Source of the DNA: an uncultured Massilia sp. | Lineage (GTDB): Bacteria; Pseudomonadota; Gammaproteobacteria; Burkholderiales; Burkholderiaceae | DNA: 33,657 nucleotides | NCBI GenBank assembly: GCA_946481275.1 | Contig: CAMLMV010000059.1 | Coordinates: 1 to 33,657, forward strand | Reading direction: 5' to 3' | Shown here: positions 17,219 to 26,498 of the stretch, in pieces | How the letters are laid out: every line of letters starts with the position of its first letter | How positions within the stretch are numbered: the stretch's first letter is position 1 | Program-made: the position numbers and the translations under genes | Notes under the pieces: generated by a model | Told to the model about the DNA's origin: nothing | The model's database searches: none | What the model saw: the letters and a program-made list of their open reading frames with translations, nothing else

Positions 17219-18463
17219 TTAGATCTTCGCGAAGACCAGCGTGCCGTTGGTACCGCCGAAACCGAAGGAGTTTTTCACCGCGTAATCGATCTTCATGTCC
17301 CGCGCCGTGTTGGCGCAGAAGTCCAGGTCGCATTCCGGATCCTGGTTGAAGATGTTGATCGTCGGCGGCGACACCTGGTTGTGGATCGCGAGCACGGTGA
17401 ACACCGACTCCAGGCCGCCCGCGCCACCCAGCAGGTGGCCCGTCATCGACTTGGTGGAGTTGACGACCAGCTTGCCGGCATGGTCGCCGAAGGTGCGCTT
17501 GATGCCCTTCACTTCCGCCACGTCGCCCACGGGGGTCGACGTGCCGTGTGCGTTCACGTAATGCACCTGGTCCGGATTGATGCCGGCGTACTGCATCGCG
17601 GCGAGCATGCAGCGCGATGCGCCGCTGCCGTCCTCGAGCGGTGCCGTGATGTGGTTCGCGTCCGCGCTCATGCCGAAGCCAACGACTTCCGCATAGATCT
17701 TCGCGCCGCGCGCCTTGGCGTGCTCGTACTCTTCGAGCACCATCACGCCCGCGCCCTCGCCCAGCACGAAGCCGTCGCGGTCGCGGTCCCACGGACGCGA
17801 GGCCGTGGCCGGATCTTCATTGCGCGACGACAGCGCGCGCGCCGCGGCGAAACCGCCCAGGCCCAGCGGCGACATCGTCGATTCCGCACCACCGGCGATC
17901 ATCACGTCGGCGTCGCCATACTCGATCAGGCGGGCTGCCTGGCCGATGCAGTGCAAGCCGGTCGTGCAGGCCGTCACGATGGCGAGGTTCGGGCCGCGCA
18001 TGCCGAACTTGATCGACAGGTCGCCCGAGATCATGTTGATGATCGAGGCCGGGACGAAGAACGGCGAGATGCGGCGCGGGCCGCGGCTGTCGAACTCCGA
18101 CTTCGTGTCTTCGATCATCGGCAGGCCGCCGATGCCGGAGCCCACGAGCACGCCGATGCGGTCGGCATTGTCCTCGGTGACGACGATGCCCGAATCCTGT
18201 ATCGCCTGGATGCCGGCGGCCATGCCGAAATGGATGAACGTATCCATATGACGGCCTTCCTTGCCCGGCAGGTATTCCTCGACGTTAAAGTTCTTCACCT
18301 CGCCCGCGAAGCGGGTCGAGAATGGCGTTGCGTCGAACTTGGTGATGTTGGCAATGCCCGACTTGCCCGCCAGTGCTGCCTCCCACGCGTCGGCAATGGT
18401 GTTGCCGATCGGAGAGATGCAACCCAGGCCGGTCACTACGACACGACGGTTGCGTGAACTCAA
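17219..18463 (-). CDS. fabF: 3-oxoacyl-[acyl-carrier-protein] synthase II
   Basis: FabF (KAS II) condenses malonyl-ACP with a growing acyl-ACP during fatty-acid elongation and controls the 16- to 18-carbon step. The 414-residue thiolase-fold protein has the nucleophile C166 in TACTTG, the catalytic histidines H306 (NAHGTST) and H343 (TGHLLGGAG), and K338. Length and motifs are standard. The reading frame begins at TTG 18463, preceded at good spacing by AGGAG (AGGAGAAGCGC then TTG). The resulting N-terminus MSSRNRRVVVTGLGC fits the family, so the unusual start codon looks genuine. It follows acpP by 25 bp and is terminated by the hairpin downstream. Confidence 0.96.
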   Translation of the reverse strand: MSSRNRRVVVTGLGCISPIGNTIADAWEAALAGKSGIANITKFDATPFSTRFAGEVKNFNVEEYLPGKEGRHMDTFIHFGMAAGIQAIQDSGIVVTEDNADRIGVLVGSGIGGLPMIEDTKSEFDSRGPRRISPFFVPASIINMISGDLSIKFGMRGPNLAIVTACTTGLHCIGQAARLIEYGDADVMIAGGAESTMSPLGLGGFAAARALSSRNEDPATASRPWDRDRDGFVLGEGAGVMVLEEYEHAKARGAKIYAEVVGFGMSADANHITAPLEDGSGASRCMLAAMQYAGINPDQVHYVNAHGTSTPVGDVAEVKGIKRTFGDHAGKLVVNSTKSMTGHLLGGAGGLESVFTVLAIHNQVSPPTINIFNQDPECDLDFCANTARDMKIDYAVKNSFGFGGTNGTLVFAKI

Positions 18464-18488
18464 GCGCTTCTCCTGAAATCCTGAAAGC

Positions 18489-18728
18489 TTAGGCCTTGAC
18501 GTGAGCCTGTGCGTACTCGATAGCCTGGCGAACGGTCGTGATCTTCTCGGCCTGTTCGTCCGGGATTTCCATTTCGAATTCGTCTTCCAGGGCCATCACC
18601 AGTTCCACGGTGTCCAGCGAGTCAGCGCCGAGGTCGTCAACGAACGAGGAATCGATTTTGATGTCTGCTTCGGCAACGCCCAGTTGCTCAGCGACGATTT
18701 TTTTAACGCGTTGTTCGATATCCGACAT
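18489..18728 (-). CDS. acpP: Acyl carrier protein
   Basis: AcpP carries the growing acyl chain on a 4'-phosphopantetheine arm. The 79-residue acidic protein has the attachment site S37 in [15 protein letters not shown] and the usual four-helix sequence. The ATG at 18728 has a GGAG ribosome-binding site. The 142 bp gap upstream to fabG contains a possible -10 (TAAAAT, minus strand, 18774-18769) and a small inverted repeat AGCGTC/GACGCT at 18805-18816. This agrees with acpP having its own promoter, as in other bacteria. FabD, FabG, FabF and FabH, encoded alongside, all act on its acyl forms, and AcpS activates it. Confidence 0.98.
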   Translation of the reverse strand: MSDIEQRVKKIVAEQLGVAEADIKIDSSFVDDLGADSLDTVELVMALEDEFEMEIPDEQAEKITTVRQAIEYAQAHVKA

Positions 18729-18870
18729 GTTATGGCTCCATTAGGTATGTGTTGCGGAAAGTGCGCGCATTTTATCAGGGTTTGCGCGTTGAAAAACTAT
18801 TTTCAGCGTCTGACGCTAAAACGACTGAAACTACTGCGAACTGCCGAGATCTCGTTAAAAAACGTATCGA

Positions 18871-19608
18871 TCAGTTCATGTACATGCCGCCGTTCACGTG
18901 CAGCTCCGTGCCCGTGATGTAGGCGGCCTGCGGACCGGCCAGGAAGGCGACCGCGTACGCGATGTCTTCCGGCTTGCCCAGGCGGCCCAGCGGGATCTGC
19001 GTCAGCAGCGCCTCGTGCTGGCCTTCGCCCAGTGCCTTGGTCATGTCGGTGTCAATGAAGCCCGGCGCCACGCAGTTGACGGTGATGTTGCGGCTGCCGA
19101 TCTCGCGCGCCAGCGCGCGCGTCATGCCGGCCACGCCGGCCTTCGCCGCCGCGTAATTCATCTGGCCCGGATTGCCGGCCGCGCCCACGACGGACGTGAT
19201 GTTGATGATACGCCCCTGCTTCGCCTTCATCATCCCGCGCAGCACCGCGCGCGACAGGCGGCCGACGGCCGTCAGGTTGGTGGCGATCACGTTGTCCCAC
19301 TCCTCGTCCTTCATGCGCATCGCCAGCTGGTCCTGGGTGATGCCGGCATTGTTGACGAGGATGCCGATCGTGCCGACGTTCTTCGTCACGTCGTCGATGA
19401 CGGCCGCGCACTGGGCGGCGTCGGTGACGTTCAGCACGACGCCCTTGCCGCCGAACTCGGCGAGGTAGGCGCCGATGGCTTCGGCGCCGGCCGCCGTCGT
19501 GGCGGTGCCGACGACCCTGGCGCCCTGGCGTGCCAGTTCGAGTGCGATGGCCTTGCCGATGCCGCGCGAGGCACCGGTGACGAGGGCGACTTGGTTTTGC
19601 AGGTTCAT
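18871..19608 (-). CDS. fabG: 3-oxoacyl-[acyl-carrier-protein] reductase
   Basis: FabG performs the NADPH-dependent reduction of 3-oxoacyl-ACP in each fatty-acid elongation cycle. The 245-residue short-chain dehydrogenase has the Rossmann glycine motif TGASRGIG (residues 11-18), NNAG (86-89), and the catalytic set N111, S139, Y152 and K156 (YAAAK). The ATG at 19608 gives the canonical MNLQNQVALVTG start; a longer frame upstream is the shadow of fabD. It lies between fabD and acpP. Confidence 0.96.
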   Translation of the reverse strand: MNLQNQVALVTGASRGIGKAIALELARQGARVVGTATTAAGAEAIGAYLAEFGGKGVVLNVTDAAQCAAVIDDVTKNVGTIGILVNNAGITQDQLAMRMKDEEWDNVIATNLTAVGRLSRAVLRGMMKAKQGRIINITSVVGAAGNPGQMNYAAAKAGVAGMTRALAREIGSRNITVNCVAPGFIDTDMTKALGEGQHEALLTQIPLGRLGKPEDIAYAVAFLAGPQAAYITGTELHVNGGMYMN

Positions 19609-19646
19609 TGAGTCCTCTTCTTCTCTAACGGGGGGATGTGCGGGGC

Positions 19647-20594
19647 TCAGCCTTTGACAGCGGCGAGCACGCGTTCCAGCGATGCCTGGTCGACGAGGGC
19701 TTCGCCCACCAGCACCGGATCGATCCGCTTGGCCATGCCGATCAGGGTCTTGCTCGGCGCGCATTCGATGACTTGCGTCACGCCATCGGCCGCCATCTTC
19801 TGCATGGTCTCGACCCAGCGCACGGGACCGGCCGCCTGGCGCACCAGCGCGTCCTTGATCGCGGCGGGATCGTTCAGGATAGCCACGTCGACGTTGTTGA
19901 TCAAGTCGATCTGCGGCGCGGCAAAATTCAGGTTTGCCATGGTGGCGCGCAGGCGGTCCGACGCCGGCTTCAGCAGCGACGAGTGGAACGGCGCCGACAC
20001 GGCCAGCTTCATGGCGCGCTTGGCGCCCTTGGCCTTGGCGATGTCGCAGGCGCGCTCGACGGCGGCCGTATGGCCCGCGATCACGATCTGCGTCGGCTCG
20101 TTGAAGTTGACGGCTTCCACGACTTCGCCCGCATTTCCTCCATTCTCGGCTTCGGCGCACACGGCGCGGACGTCGTCGGCCGAAAGGCCGAGGATGACGG
20201 CCATGCCACCCTGCCCGACCGGCACCGCGTCCTGCATGGCTTGCGCACGGAAGCGCACGAGCGGCACGGCATCCTTGAAGTCGATGACGCCGGCGGCGAC
20301 GAGCGCCGAGTATTCGCCGAGGCTGTGGCCGGCGACGACCGCCGGTTTCGGGCCGCCCGCGGCGATCCACGCGCGGTAGACGGCGACGGCGGCCGTCAGC
20401 ATCACGGGCTGCGTGTTCGTGGTCAGGTCCAGGTCTTCCTTCGGGCCTTCGGCGATCAGCTTGCCGATGTCCTGGCCCAGCGCTTCGGACGCTTCGGCGA
20501 CGGTCTGTGCGACGACCGGGTTGCCGGCGAAGCCGTTCAGCATGCCGACGGCTTGCGCGCCCTGGCCGGTAAACAGAAATGCGAATTTGCTCAT
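19647..20594 (-). CDS. fabD: Malonyl-CoA:ACP transacylase
   Basis: FabD moves malonyl groups from CoA to ACP, supplying the extender unit for fatty-acid synthesis. The 315-residue protein has the N-terminal FLFTGQGAQ motif, the nucleophile S91 in GHSLGEYSA and the catalytic histidine H204 in APFHSSLL. The ATG at 20594 has a good ribosome-binding site (AAGAGGA). Length is normal. It lies 30 bp after fabH and 38 bp before fabG. Confidence 0.97.
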   Translation of the reverse strand: MSKFAFLFTGQGAQAVGMLNGFAGNPVVAQTVAEASEALGQDIGKLIAEGPKEDLDLTTNTQPVMLTAAVAVYRAWIAAGGPKPAVVAGHSLGEYSALVAAGVIDFKDAVPLVRFRAQAMQDAVPVGQGGMAVILGLSADDVRAVCAEAENGGNAGEVVEAVNFNEPTQIVIAGHTAAVERACDIAKAKGAKRAMKLAVSAPFHSSLLKPASDRLRATMANLNFAAPQIDLINNVDVAILNDPAAIKDALVRQAAGPVRWVETMQKMAADGVTQVIECAPSKTLIGMAKRIDPVLVGEALVDQASLERVLAAVKG

Positions 20595-20624
20595 CGATTC
20601 CTCTTAGCGTGTTTTATCTTGTTA

Positions 20625-21605
20625 TTACATGCGCGCCAGCACGGCACCCCAGGTAAAGCCGCCGCCCACGCCTTCCATCATGACGTTGTGGCCGGGCTTG
20701 ATGCGGCCGTCGCGCACGGCGGCATCGAGCGCCAGCGGGATCGACGCGGCCGACGTGTTGCCGTGTTCGTTGACGGTGACGACCATCCTCTCGGTCGGCA
20801 GGCCCAGCTTTTTCGCCGTGCCGGTCATGATGCGCAGGTTGGCCTGGTGCGGAATCAGCCAGTCGATGTCGCCGGCCTGCATCTGTGCATGCGCCAGCGC
20901 TTCGTTGGCAACCTTTTCCAGCACGGAGACGGCCAGCTTGAAGACGGCCGGGCCATCCATGTACAGGAATTTCTGGTTCGCCGCCAGGTTCGACGGGTTC
21001 GCGGGACCGCACAGGATGTCGCCGTGGCTGCCATCGGCGTGCAGCTTGACGGCCAGCACGCCCGGCTCCCCGGACGCGGTCAGCACGACGGCGCCGGCGC
21101 CGTCGCCGAACAGCACGCAGGTGCTGCGGTCATCGAAGTCGAGGATGCGCGAGAACACTTCCGTGCCGATCACGAGAACGTTCTTCGCATTGCCGGCCTT
21201 GATGAACGCATCGGCCGTCGCCATCGCATAGACGAAGCCCGAGCACACGGCGCCCATGTCGAACGCGGCGCTGTTGTTGCGCATGCCCAGCTTGTTCTGG
21301 ACGATGCAGGCCGTGCTCGGGAAGCTGCCGAAATAATCCGGCGTCGACGTGGCGACGACGATCAGGTCGATCTGCTCGGCTTCGAGGCCGGACGCTTCGA
21401 GCGCCCTGCGTGCCGCGTGCACGGCCAGGTCCGACGCGTTTTCCTCGGGCGCGGCGTAGTGGCGGGCGGAGATGCCGCTGCGGGTCACGATCCACTCGTC
21501 CGAGGTCTCGATCCCTTTGGCGGCGAGCTGGGCCGTGAGGTCGTCGTTCGTGACGCGCTGTGCGGGCAGGTAGCTGCCGGTGCCTATAATTTTGCTGTAA
21601 GTCAT
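20625..21605 (-). CDS. fabH: 3-oxoacyl-[acyl-carrier-protein] synthase III
   Basis: FabH (KAS III) starts fatty-acid synthesis by condensing acetyl-CoA with malonyl-ACP. The 326-residue protein shows the catalytic triad C121 ([10 protein letters not shown]), H253 (IPHQANLRI) and N283 (HGNTSAAS). The C-terminus [10 protein letters not shown] is typical. It starts 2 bp after the plsX stop, so the two are probably translationally linked. Normal length. Confidence 0.97.
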   Translation of the reverse strand: MTYSKIIGTGSYLPAQRVTNDDLTAQLAAKGIETSDEWIVTRSGISARHYAAPEENASDLAVHAARRALEASGLEAEQIDLIVVATSTPDYFGSFPSTACIVQNKLGMRNNSAAFDMGAVCSGFVYAMATADAFIKAGNAKNVLVIGTEVFSRILDFDDRSTCVLFGDGAGAVVLTASGEPGVLAVKLHADGSHGDILCGPANPSNLAANQKFLYMDGPAVFKLAVSVLEKVANEALAHAQMQAGDIDWLIPHQANLRIMTGTAKKLGLPTERMVVTVNEHGNTSAASIPLALDAAVRDGRIKPGHNVMMEGVGGGFTWGAVLARM

Positions 21606-21607
21606 TG

Positions 21608-22648
21608 CTAACCCTGCTGAATAGTTGAGCCTGGCGCTTCCGGATTGGGAGCTTGCGGCAACATTTCGGCGATCAAGGTCGAGAGTTGCGCTTGCACATT
21701 ATATTTCGCCGCGTCAAAAGCGCGTCGAAGTGCCCACTCGTAGGCGTAGGCATTGGCGCCGCCATGGCTCTTGAAGACCAGGCCTTTCAGACCCAGCAGG
21801 CCGGCGCCGTTATAACTTTCGGGGTTCAGCTTCTTGAGCGACTTGCGCGCGAACAGGGCACCGATCTTCGACATGGTCGTTTCGAGGAATACCGACTTGA
21901 CGAAGCGCGACAGGCCTTCGATCGCCTTCAGGGTCACGTTGCCGACGAAACCGTCGCACACGACGACGTCGACCGTGCCCTTGAAGATGTCGTTGCCTTC
22001 GACGTTGCCGTAGAAATTCAGCACGCCGCGTTCATGGTCGGCCCGCAGCAAAGGCGCGGTGGCCTTGACCACTTCATTGCCCTTGATCTCTTCCGTGCCG
22101 ACATTCAGCAGGCCGATGCTCGGGCGGCGGTGTTCCATCGCCTCGAACAGCACGGCGCCCATGATGGCGAACTGGTGCAGGTGATGGGGTTCGCAGTCGA
22201 CGTTGGCGCCCAGGTCGAGCATGTACGTCGGGCCGCCCTTCGAGTTCGGCAGGATCGAGCAGATGGCCGGACGGTCGACGTCGGCCATGGTTTTCAAGAC
22301 ATAGCGCGAGATGGCCATCAGCGCGCCCGTATTGCCGGCGGAGACGCAGACGTCGGCGCTGCCGTCCTTGACGAGCTCGATCGCCACGCGCATCGACGAA
22401 TCCTTCTTGCGGCGCAGGGCGACTTCGATGGGATCGTCCATCGCGACCACTTCGGAGGCGTGGCGGACGATCAGGCGCGGGTTCTCGCCCGCATGTTGTT
22501 TCTTGAGTTCAGCGCGGACCAGCTCTTCCTGGCCGACGAGGATCAGCTCGGCGTCGGGTTCGCGCTTGAGGAATGCGAGGGCTGCCGGGATGGTCACGGC
22601 GGGGCCGTGGTCGCCGCCCATGCAGTCGATGGAAATTTTGATTGTCAT
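21608..22648 (-). CDS. plsX: Phosphate acyltransferase PlsX
   Basis: PlsX converts acyl-ACP to acyl-phosphate, the acyl donor for PlsY in glycerophospholipid synthesis, and so links fatty-acid to membrane-lipid production. The 346-residue protein has the family start [12 protein letters not shown] and the conserved segments [32 protein letters not shown] and [13 protein letters not shown]. It is peripheral to the membrane. The order rpmF-plsX-fabH-fabD-fabG-acpP-fabF is the classic one. A weak hairpin lies between rpmF and this gene. Confidence 0.97.
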   Translation of the reverse strand: MTIKISIDCMGGDHGPAVTIPAALAFLKREPDAELILVGQEELVRAELKKQHAGENPRLIVRHASEVVAMDDPIEVALRRKKDSSMRVAIELVKDGSADVCVSAGNTGALMAISRYVLKTMADVDRPAICSILPNSKGGPTYMLDLGANVDCEPHHLHQFAIMGAVLFEAMEHRRPSIGLLNVGTEEIKGNEVVKATAPLLRADHERGVLNFYGNVEGNDIFKGTVDVVVCDGFVGNVTLKAIEGLSRFVKSVFLETTMSKIGALFARKSLKKLNPESYNGAGLLGLKGLVFKSHGGANAYAYEWALRRAFDAAKYNVQAQLSTLIAEMLPQAPNPEAPGSTIQQG

Positions 22649-22760
22649 TTGTCGGGATGAACCGCGGGCTCAAGGTCGGCCGGCGGCTGCTCGGTCTCGT
22701 CGGGCTACAAGGTGAGCTGCAATGAGTGCCGAGTCAGTGGGATGGTAAATGACGGAGTTA

Positions 22761-22810
22761 CCGCAAAAGAAAAAGCGGCGCCACGCATTCGACATACGTT
22801 GCACCGCTTT
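22761..22810 (-). terminator. Possible terminator or attenuator between rpmF and plsX
   Basis: On the minus strand AAAGCGG (22810-22804) can pair with CCGCTTT (22778-22772), followed by the T-rich run TTCTTTTG. The internal part pairs poorly. It could partially end transcription after the abundant rpmF message while allowing read-through into plsX-fab. Confidence 0.4.
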
Positions 22811-22836
22811 CATGGAACAAAACAGCAAGGCGTCGA

Positions 22837-23019
22837 TTACTCGTCGTTCTTGGTCTTGAGCACTTTACGGCCACGGTAGAAACCGTTCGGGCTGATGTGG
22901 TGACGCAGGTGCGTTTCGCCGGTGGTCGGCTCGACTGCCAGGTTCGGGGCGGTCAGGAAATCGTGCGAACGGTGCATGCCGCGCTTCGACGGGGACTTCT
23001 TATTCTGTTGAACTGCCAT
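22837..23019 (-). CDS. rpmF: 50S ribosomal protein L32
   Basis: This is a 60-residue basic ribosomal protein with the typical start [20 protein letters not shown], the middle [20 protein letters not shown] and the C-terminus FYRGRKVLK. The ATG at 23019 has a strong ribosome-binding site (AGGAG). I see no CxxC zinc motifs, so it appears to be the zinc-independent form. It lies between yceD and plsX, the usual position. The 210 bp gap between yceD and rpmF contains no convincing gene; a possible extended -10 (TGTTAGAAT) on the minus strand is near the start codon. Confidence 0.97.
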   Translation of the reverse strand: MAVQQNKKSPSKRGMHRSHDFLTAPNLAVEPTTGETHLRHHISPNGFYRGRKVLKTKNDE

Positions 23020-23229
23020 GATGACTCCTAAACTTAAGTTCTAAAATTCTAACACATTCGACTTGCAAGTACATGCGCATCGAGTATCCCAGCGGCAATA
23101 ACGTTGGGACTGCCATTGCCGACATGTTTAACGCTGCCTTACAACGATGACTCAATACTCGAGCTGCACGCGTTTGACACGTTTTGACGCTGCGAATCCT
23201 ACCTGTCAGTAGCACCCACTGCAATTCTT

Positions 23230-23727
23230 TTATTCAGATTTGAGGCCTTTAAGTGCCGCGAACGGCGATACCTTCTCGGACTTGATGGCGTCCAGCAGCC
23301 TGGTATCGGGGCACACCTCGTGTTTCGGTGCCTGCGGCAGTGCCAGCAGGGCTTCATCTTCCAGCAGATCGCGGATGTCGCAGGCGTGGCTGCCGACGAT
23401 CACGTCGATACTCTCATCGTCGAGGATTTCCTCGATCTCGTCCGCTTCCTCGTCGTCCTTGCCCAGCACCAGCACGGTCGACGAATCGATTTCGTAGCCG
23501 AACGGGGTCAGGCAGCGCTGGCAGGCCAGTTGCACGGTACCGGAGACGGACAGCGTCAGCATCGGATACCCCTGCCGGGTCTGGCCACCGTCGATGGCCC
23601 AGGCGATCTCGCCGGACTTGTCGGCGCAATCGGCCGACAGGCGAGTCATTTCCGCCACCGGCGTGACGCCTTCACGATGGCCGTTGTTCCGACAAAATTC
23701 AAAGGCGTCGATGACAAAAGCACTCAT
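23230..23727 (-). CDS. yceD: YceD family protein (DUF177), 23S rRNA accumulation protein
   Basis: The 165-residue protein belongs to the YceD/DUF177 family, encoded next to rpmF in most bacteria and implicated in 23S rRNA accumulation. The middle has the conserved C-x2-C pair in LACQRCLTPFGYEID. The C-terminus has DLLEDEALLALPQAPKHEVCPD and FAALKGLK. It is acidic around residues 95-115. The ATG at 23727 (MSAFVIDAFEF) is preferred over the ATG four codons upstream because it gives the family's usual N-terminus. It is divergent from maf with a 105 bp shared upstream region. Confidence 0.9.
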   Translation of the reverse strand: MSAFVIDAFEFCRNNGHREGVTPVAEMTRLSADCADKSGEIAWAIDGGQTRQGYPMLTLSVSGTVQLACQRCLTPFGYEIDSSTVLVLGKDDEEADEIEEILDDESIDVIVGSHACDIRDLLEDEALLALPQAPKHEVCPDTRLLDAIKSEKVSPFAALKGLKSE

Positions 23728-23832
23728 TTGGAAAAACATCCCCGGAAAACCTGCGATAATAGCAGGCTTCTGCCCGCGTAGTCAAAGACTTCCTCGCAAA
23801 GCGCTATCTTCCTGTTTTATTTACGAAAATCG

Positions 23833-24435
23833 ATGCCAAGCTCCACCGTTCCGCGCCTCATCCTCGCCTCCAGTTCCGCCTACCGCCGCGAGCTGCTGGG
23901 TCGCCTGCAACTGCCTTTCGAAGCGATTGCTCCCGACATCGACGAGACCCCGCATCCCGACGAAACGCCGGAAGCGACGGCGCTGCGGCTGGCACGCGAG
24001 AAGGCAGCGGCCGTCGCCCTGCAGAACCCCGGCGCCCTGGTGATCGGCTCGGACCAGGTGGCCACCCTGGACGGCATCCAGATCGGCAAGCCGGGCGACC
24101 ACGTCCGCGCCCTCGCCCAGCTGCAGATGATGCGCGGCCGCCGGGTCGTGTTTCACACGGCCCTGTGCCTGTGGGACGGGCGCGCAGGCACGGCGCAGGT
24201 CGAGAATGTGCAGGTGTTCGTGACGTTCCGCGACCTGCCGGATGCCGAGCTGGACGCCTACCTGCGCATCGAGCAGCCCTACGACTGCGCCGGCAGCGCA
24301 AAGAACGAAGGCCTCGGCATCGCCCTGCTGGAACGCATCGACAGCAGCGACCCGACCGCCCTCACCGGCCTGCCCCTGATCGCCCTGACGGGCATGCTGC
24401 GCCGCGCCGGCATGCCATTTTTTAATTGCAAGTAA
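23833..24435 (+). CDS. Maf family nucleotide pyrophosphatase
   Basis: Maf proteins hydrolyse non-canonical or modified nucleoside triphosphates to monophosphates as a house-cleaning function. The 200-residue protein begins with the family motif LILASSSAYRRELLGRL and contains PDIDETPHPDETPEATALRLAREKA, VIGSDQVATLDG and IGKPGDHVRALAQL. The sequence around these motifs resembles the YceF (m7GTP pyrophosphatase) subgroup, which often sits beside yceD. The divergent upstream region contains GATAAT near 23756, which could be a -10 element. It is followed after 16 bp by an RsmI-like methyltransferase gene. Confidence 0.93.
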   Translation: MPSSTVPRLILASSSAYRRELLGRLQLPFEAIAPDIDETPHPDETPEATALRLAREKAAAVALQNPGALVIGSDQVATLDGIQIGKPGDHVRALAQLQMMRGRRVVFHTALCLWDGRAGTAQVENVQVFVTFRDLPDAELDAYLRIEQPYDCAGSAKNEGLGIALLERIDSSDPTALTGLPLIALTGMLRRAGMPFFNCK

Positions 24436-24451
24436 ATAAACAATAACAACC

Positions 24452-25201
24452 ATGCCCGGTACGCTCTACCTGATCCCGAACACCCTCGGCCCGACCGAAG
24501 CCGCGCCGCACGCGCTGTCCCACATCCTGCCCGAACAGGTGCAGGACATCGCCAGCAAGCTCGAATACTTCGTGGCCGAGAACGCCAAGACGGCGCGGGC
24601 CTTCCTGAAACTGGTCGCCATCGACCATCCGCTCGCCATTCCATTGCAAGAGATCCAGATCGCCGAACTGAATGTGAACACGCCGCCGCAGGCGCTGGCC
24701 GCCCTGCTCGCACCGCTGCTCGACGGACGCGACGCGGGCCTCGTGTCGGAAGCGGGCGTGCCGGCCGTCGCGGACCCGGGCGCCGACCTCGTCCGGCTGG
24801 CGCACCAGCACGGCGTGCCCGTGCGCCCGCTCGTGGGGCCGTCGTCGCTGCTGCTGGCCGTCATGGCGAGCGGCCTGAACGGCCAGAGCTTCGCGTTCAA
24901 CGGCTATCTGCCGACGGATGCCGGTCAGCGCACCAAGCGCATCCAGCAACTGGAGCAACGCTCGCGCAGCGAGAAACAGACGCAGTTACTGATCGAGACG
25001 CCGTACCGCAACGGCGCGATGCTGGAAGCCCTCGTCGCTTCCTGCCAGCCGGGCACGCTGGTGTGCGTGGCGACCGACCTGTCACTCCCGACGGAGACCG
25101 TGCGCACGCAGACGGCCGCGAAATGGAAAGCACAACTGGCCTCCGGCAAGGCGCCGGATTTCCACAAGAAGCCGACCGTCTTCCTGTTCCTGGCGCAGTA
25201 A
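24452..25201 (+). CDS. SAM-dependent methyltransferase, RsmI-like (tetrapyrrole methylase fold)
   Basis: The 249-residue protein starts GTLYLIPNTLGPTE and has the motif GLVSEAGVPAVADPGADLVRLA and then GPSSLLLAVMASGLNGQSFAFNGYLP. These correspond to the SAM-binding parts of RsmI (16S rRNA 2'-O-C1402 methyltransferase). The match is imperfect: the N-terminus (LGPTEAAPHALSHILPEQV) and middle differ from true RsmI. This looks like the diverged paralogue often found beside maf, and its RNA target is unknown. It is co-directional with maf with a 16 bp gap and no evident ribosome-binding site. It ends 3 bp before the convergent EAL-HDOD gene stop. Confidence 0.85.
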   Translation: MPGTLYLIPNTLGPTEAAPHALSHILPEQVQDIASKLEYFVAENAKTARAFLKLVAIDHPLAIPLQEIQIAELNVNTPPQALAALLAPLLDGRDAGLVSEAGVPAVADPGADLVRLAHQHGVPVRPLVGPSSLLLAVMASGLNGQSFAFNGYLPTDAGQRTKRIQQLEQRSRSEKQTQLLIETPYRNGAMLEALVASCQPGTLVCVATDLSLPTETVRTQTAAKWKAQLASGKAPDFHKKPTVFLFLAQ

Positions 25202-25204
25202 TCG

Positions 25205-26479
25205 TTAATGCACTTCGGCGCCGAGTTCGCGCACCCAGCCGAACGCGGCCAGTTCGATGTCGCGCACCTGTTTCACCGATAGCCCGAGCCGGTCCAGCGC
25301 AGCCGCCGGGTTGAGGCCCGGCTCCGCATGCTCCAGCGCTTCCGCCACGCTCAGCATGGCGCCATAGTCGCCGTCGCGCTCCAGCAGCGCGGCGCGGACG
25401 TCACGCGAGAGGTCGACCTTGTCGAGGATGTCGCGCATCGGCACGTCGAACAGCGCATCCATCAGCGACATGATGCCGACCGTAAAGGCCGTATTGGCGC
25501 CGGCCACGTCGCCCGGACGCAGGGTCAGCGTCATCAGCTCGAGCAGGCGGCCGCGCGTCGTCGCCATCTGCAGCAGCGGCGAATTCAGTTCGACGTGTCC
25601 CTCCGGGCCGCTGTACAGCAGGATCTGCACCCAGCGCTGCAACTGGCTGCGGCCGAGCTGGACGAGCGCCTGCGAAATCGATTCGACCTGCGGCGCGCCG
25701 GTGCCGGCCAGGTGGCTGTTCACGAGGCGCAGCAGGTTCAGGCTCAGCAGCGGGTCGCGCTTGACGGCGGCCTCGATCGCGTCGTTGCCGGCGTGCGAGT
25801 GGATCAGGTCCAGCAGGCGCAGCAACACGAGTTCGGACGGCGTGATCTTCTTGCCGGACAGGATCGCGGGACGCGCGAAGTAATAACCCTGAAAGTATTC
25901 GAAGCCGAGTTCCAGGCATAGCTCGAATTCCTCGATCGTCTCGACCTTCTCCGCCAGCAGCTTCTGGTGCGGCCCGCGCAAGGTGCGGACGAGTTCGGCG
26001 AGTTCGTCGCGCCCGACGCCCTGCAAGTCGATCTTGATGATATCGACGAGGCTCATGAGCTTGCTTACCTGCTCGGAATGGCCTATAACATCGTCGAGTG
26101 CGAACTTGAAGCCGAGCTCTTTCAATTCCCGCACGCGGGCCAGCAATGACGCGGTGGGACGGACGGTTTCCAGGATTTCCAGAATGACCTTATCGGGAGG
26201 CAGGAATCGGACGAAATCACTCATCAGCACGACCTCGTCGACATTGACGAAGGCAACCTGCTCACCCACCACCTGCTTCATCCCCAGCTGTGACGCATGG
26301 GAGATCACGGCGGCGGTGGCGGCGGCATAATCGGTCAGCTGCGCGTCCTCATGCTCCGGCGCGGCGCGAAACAGCAACTCGAACGCCACCAGTTTCTGGT
26401 CGCGTCCGAGGATGGGCTGGCGCGCCAGAAAGAATTCGTCGGACGGCGTGGACGTGGCTGCCGTTGCTACCGCATGCAT
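25205..26479 (-). CDS. EAL-HDOD domain signalling protein, EAL degenerate
   Basis: This 424-residue cytoplasmic protein has an EAL-type domain at about residues 18-205 and an HDOD domain at about 206-400, the arrangement of YuxH-like signal-transduction proteins. The EAL domain has lost key catalytic positions: the EAL motif reads ELL (residues 34-36) and the DDFGTG loop reads DDVIGH (129-134). The KxD-type IKIDLQG, AEKVET and GFEYFQGYYFARP positions remain. It is therefore unlikely to be an active cyclic-di-GMP phosphodiesterase and may act by binding. The ATG at 26479 has AGGAG at a 7-base spacing. Its leader contains two strong hairpins and a likely promoter. Confidence 0.9.
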   Translation of the reverse strand: MHAVATAATSTPSDEFFLARQPILGRDQKLVAFELLFRAAPEHEDAQLTDYAAATAAVISHASQLGMKQVVGEQVAFVNVDEVVLMSDFVRFLPPDKVILEILETVRPTASLLARVRELKELGFKFALDDVIGHSEQVSKLMSLVDIIKIDLQGVGRDELAELVRTLRGPHQKLLAEKVETIEEFELCLELGFEYFQGYYFARPAILSGKKITPSELVLLRLLDLIHSHAGNDAIEAAVKRDPLLSLNLLRLVNSHLAGTGAPQVESISQALVQLGRSQLQRWVQILLYSGPEGHVELNSPLLQMATTRGRLLELMTLTLRPGDVAGANTAFTVGIMSLMDALFDVPMRDILDKVDLSRDVRAALLERDGDYGAMLSVAEALEHAEPGLNPAAALDRLGLSVKQVRDIELAAFGWVRELGAEVH

Positions 26480-26498
26480 GTAAAAACTCCTGAAACGA

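Noticed and set aside
19638..21611. Plus-strand open frame of 657 codons opposite fabD and fabH
   Set aside because: It spans two genes with intact catalytic motifs on the minus strand; it is a codon-bias artefact.
23000..23224. Minus-strand 74-codon open frame between yceD and rpmF
   Set aside because: It overlaps the rpmF start and ribosome-binding site and shows no family features; more likely leader sequence.
23501..23530. Another GGGGTCAGGC match inside yceD
   Set aside because: A single short match within conserved coding sequence, without the flanking repeat bases; coincidence.
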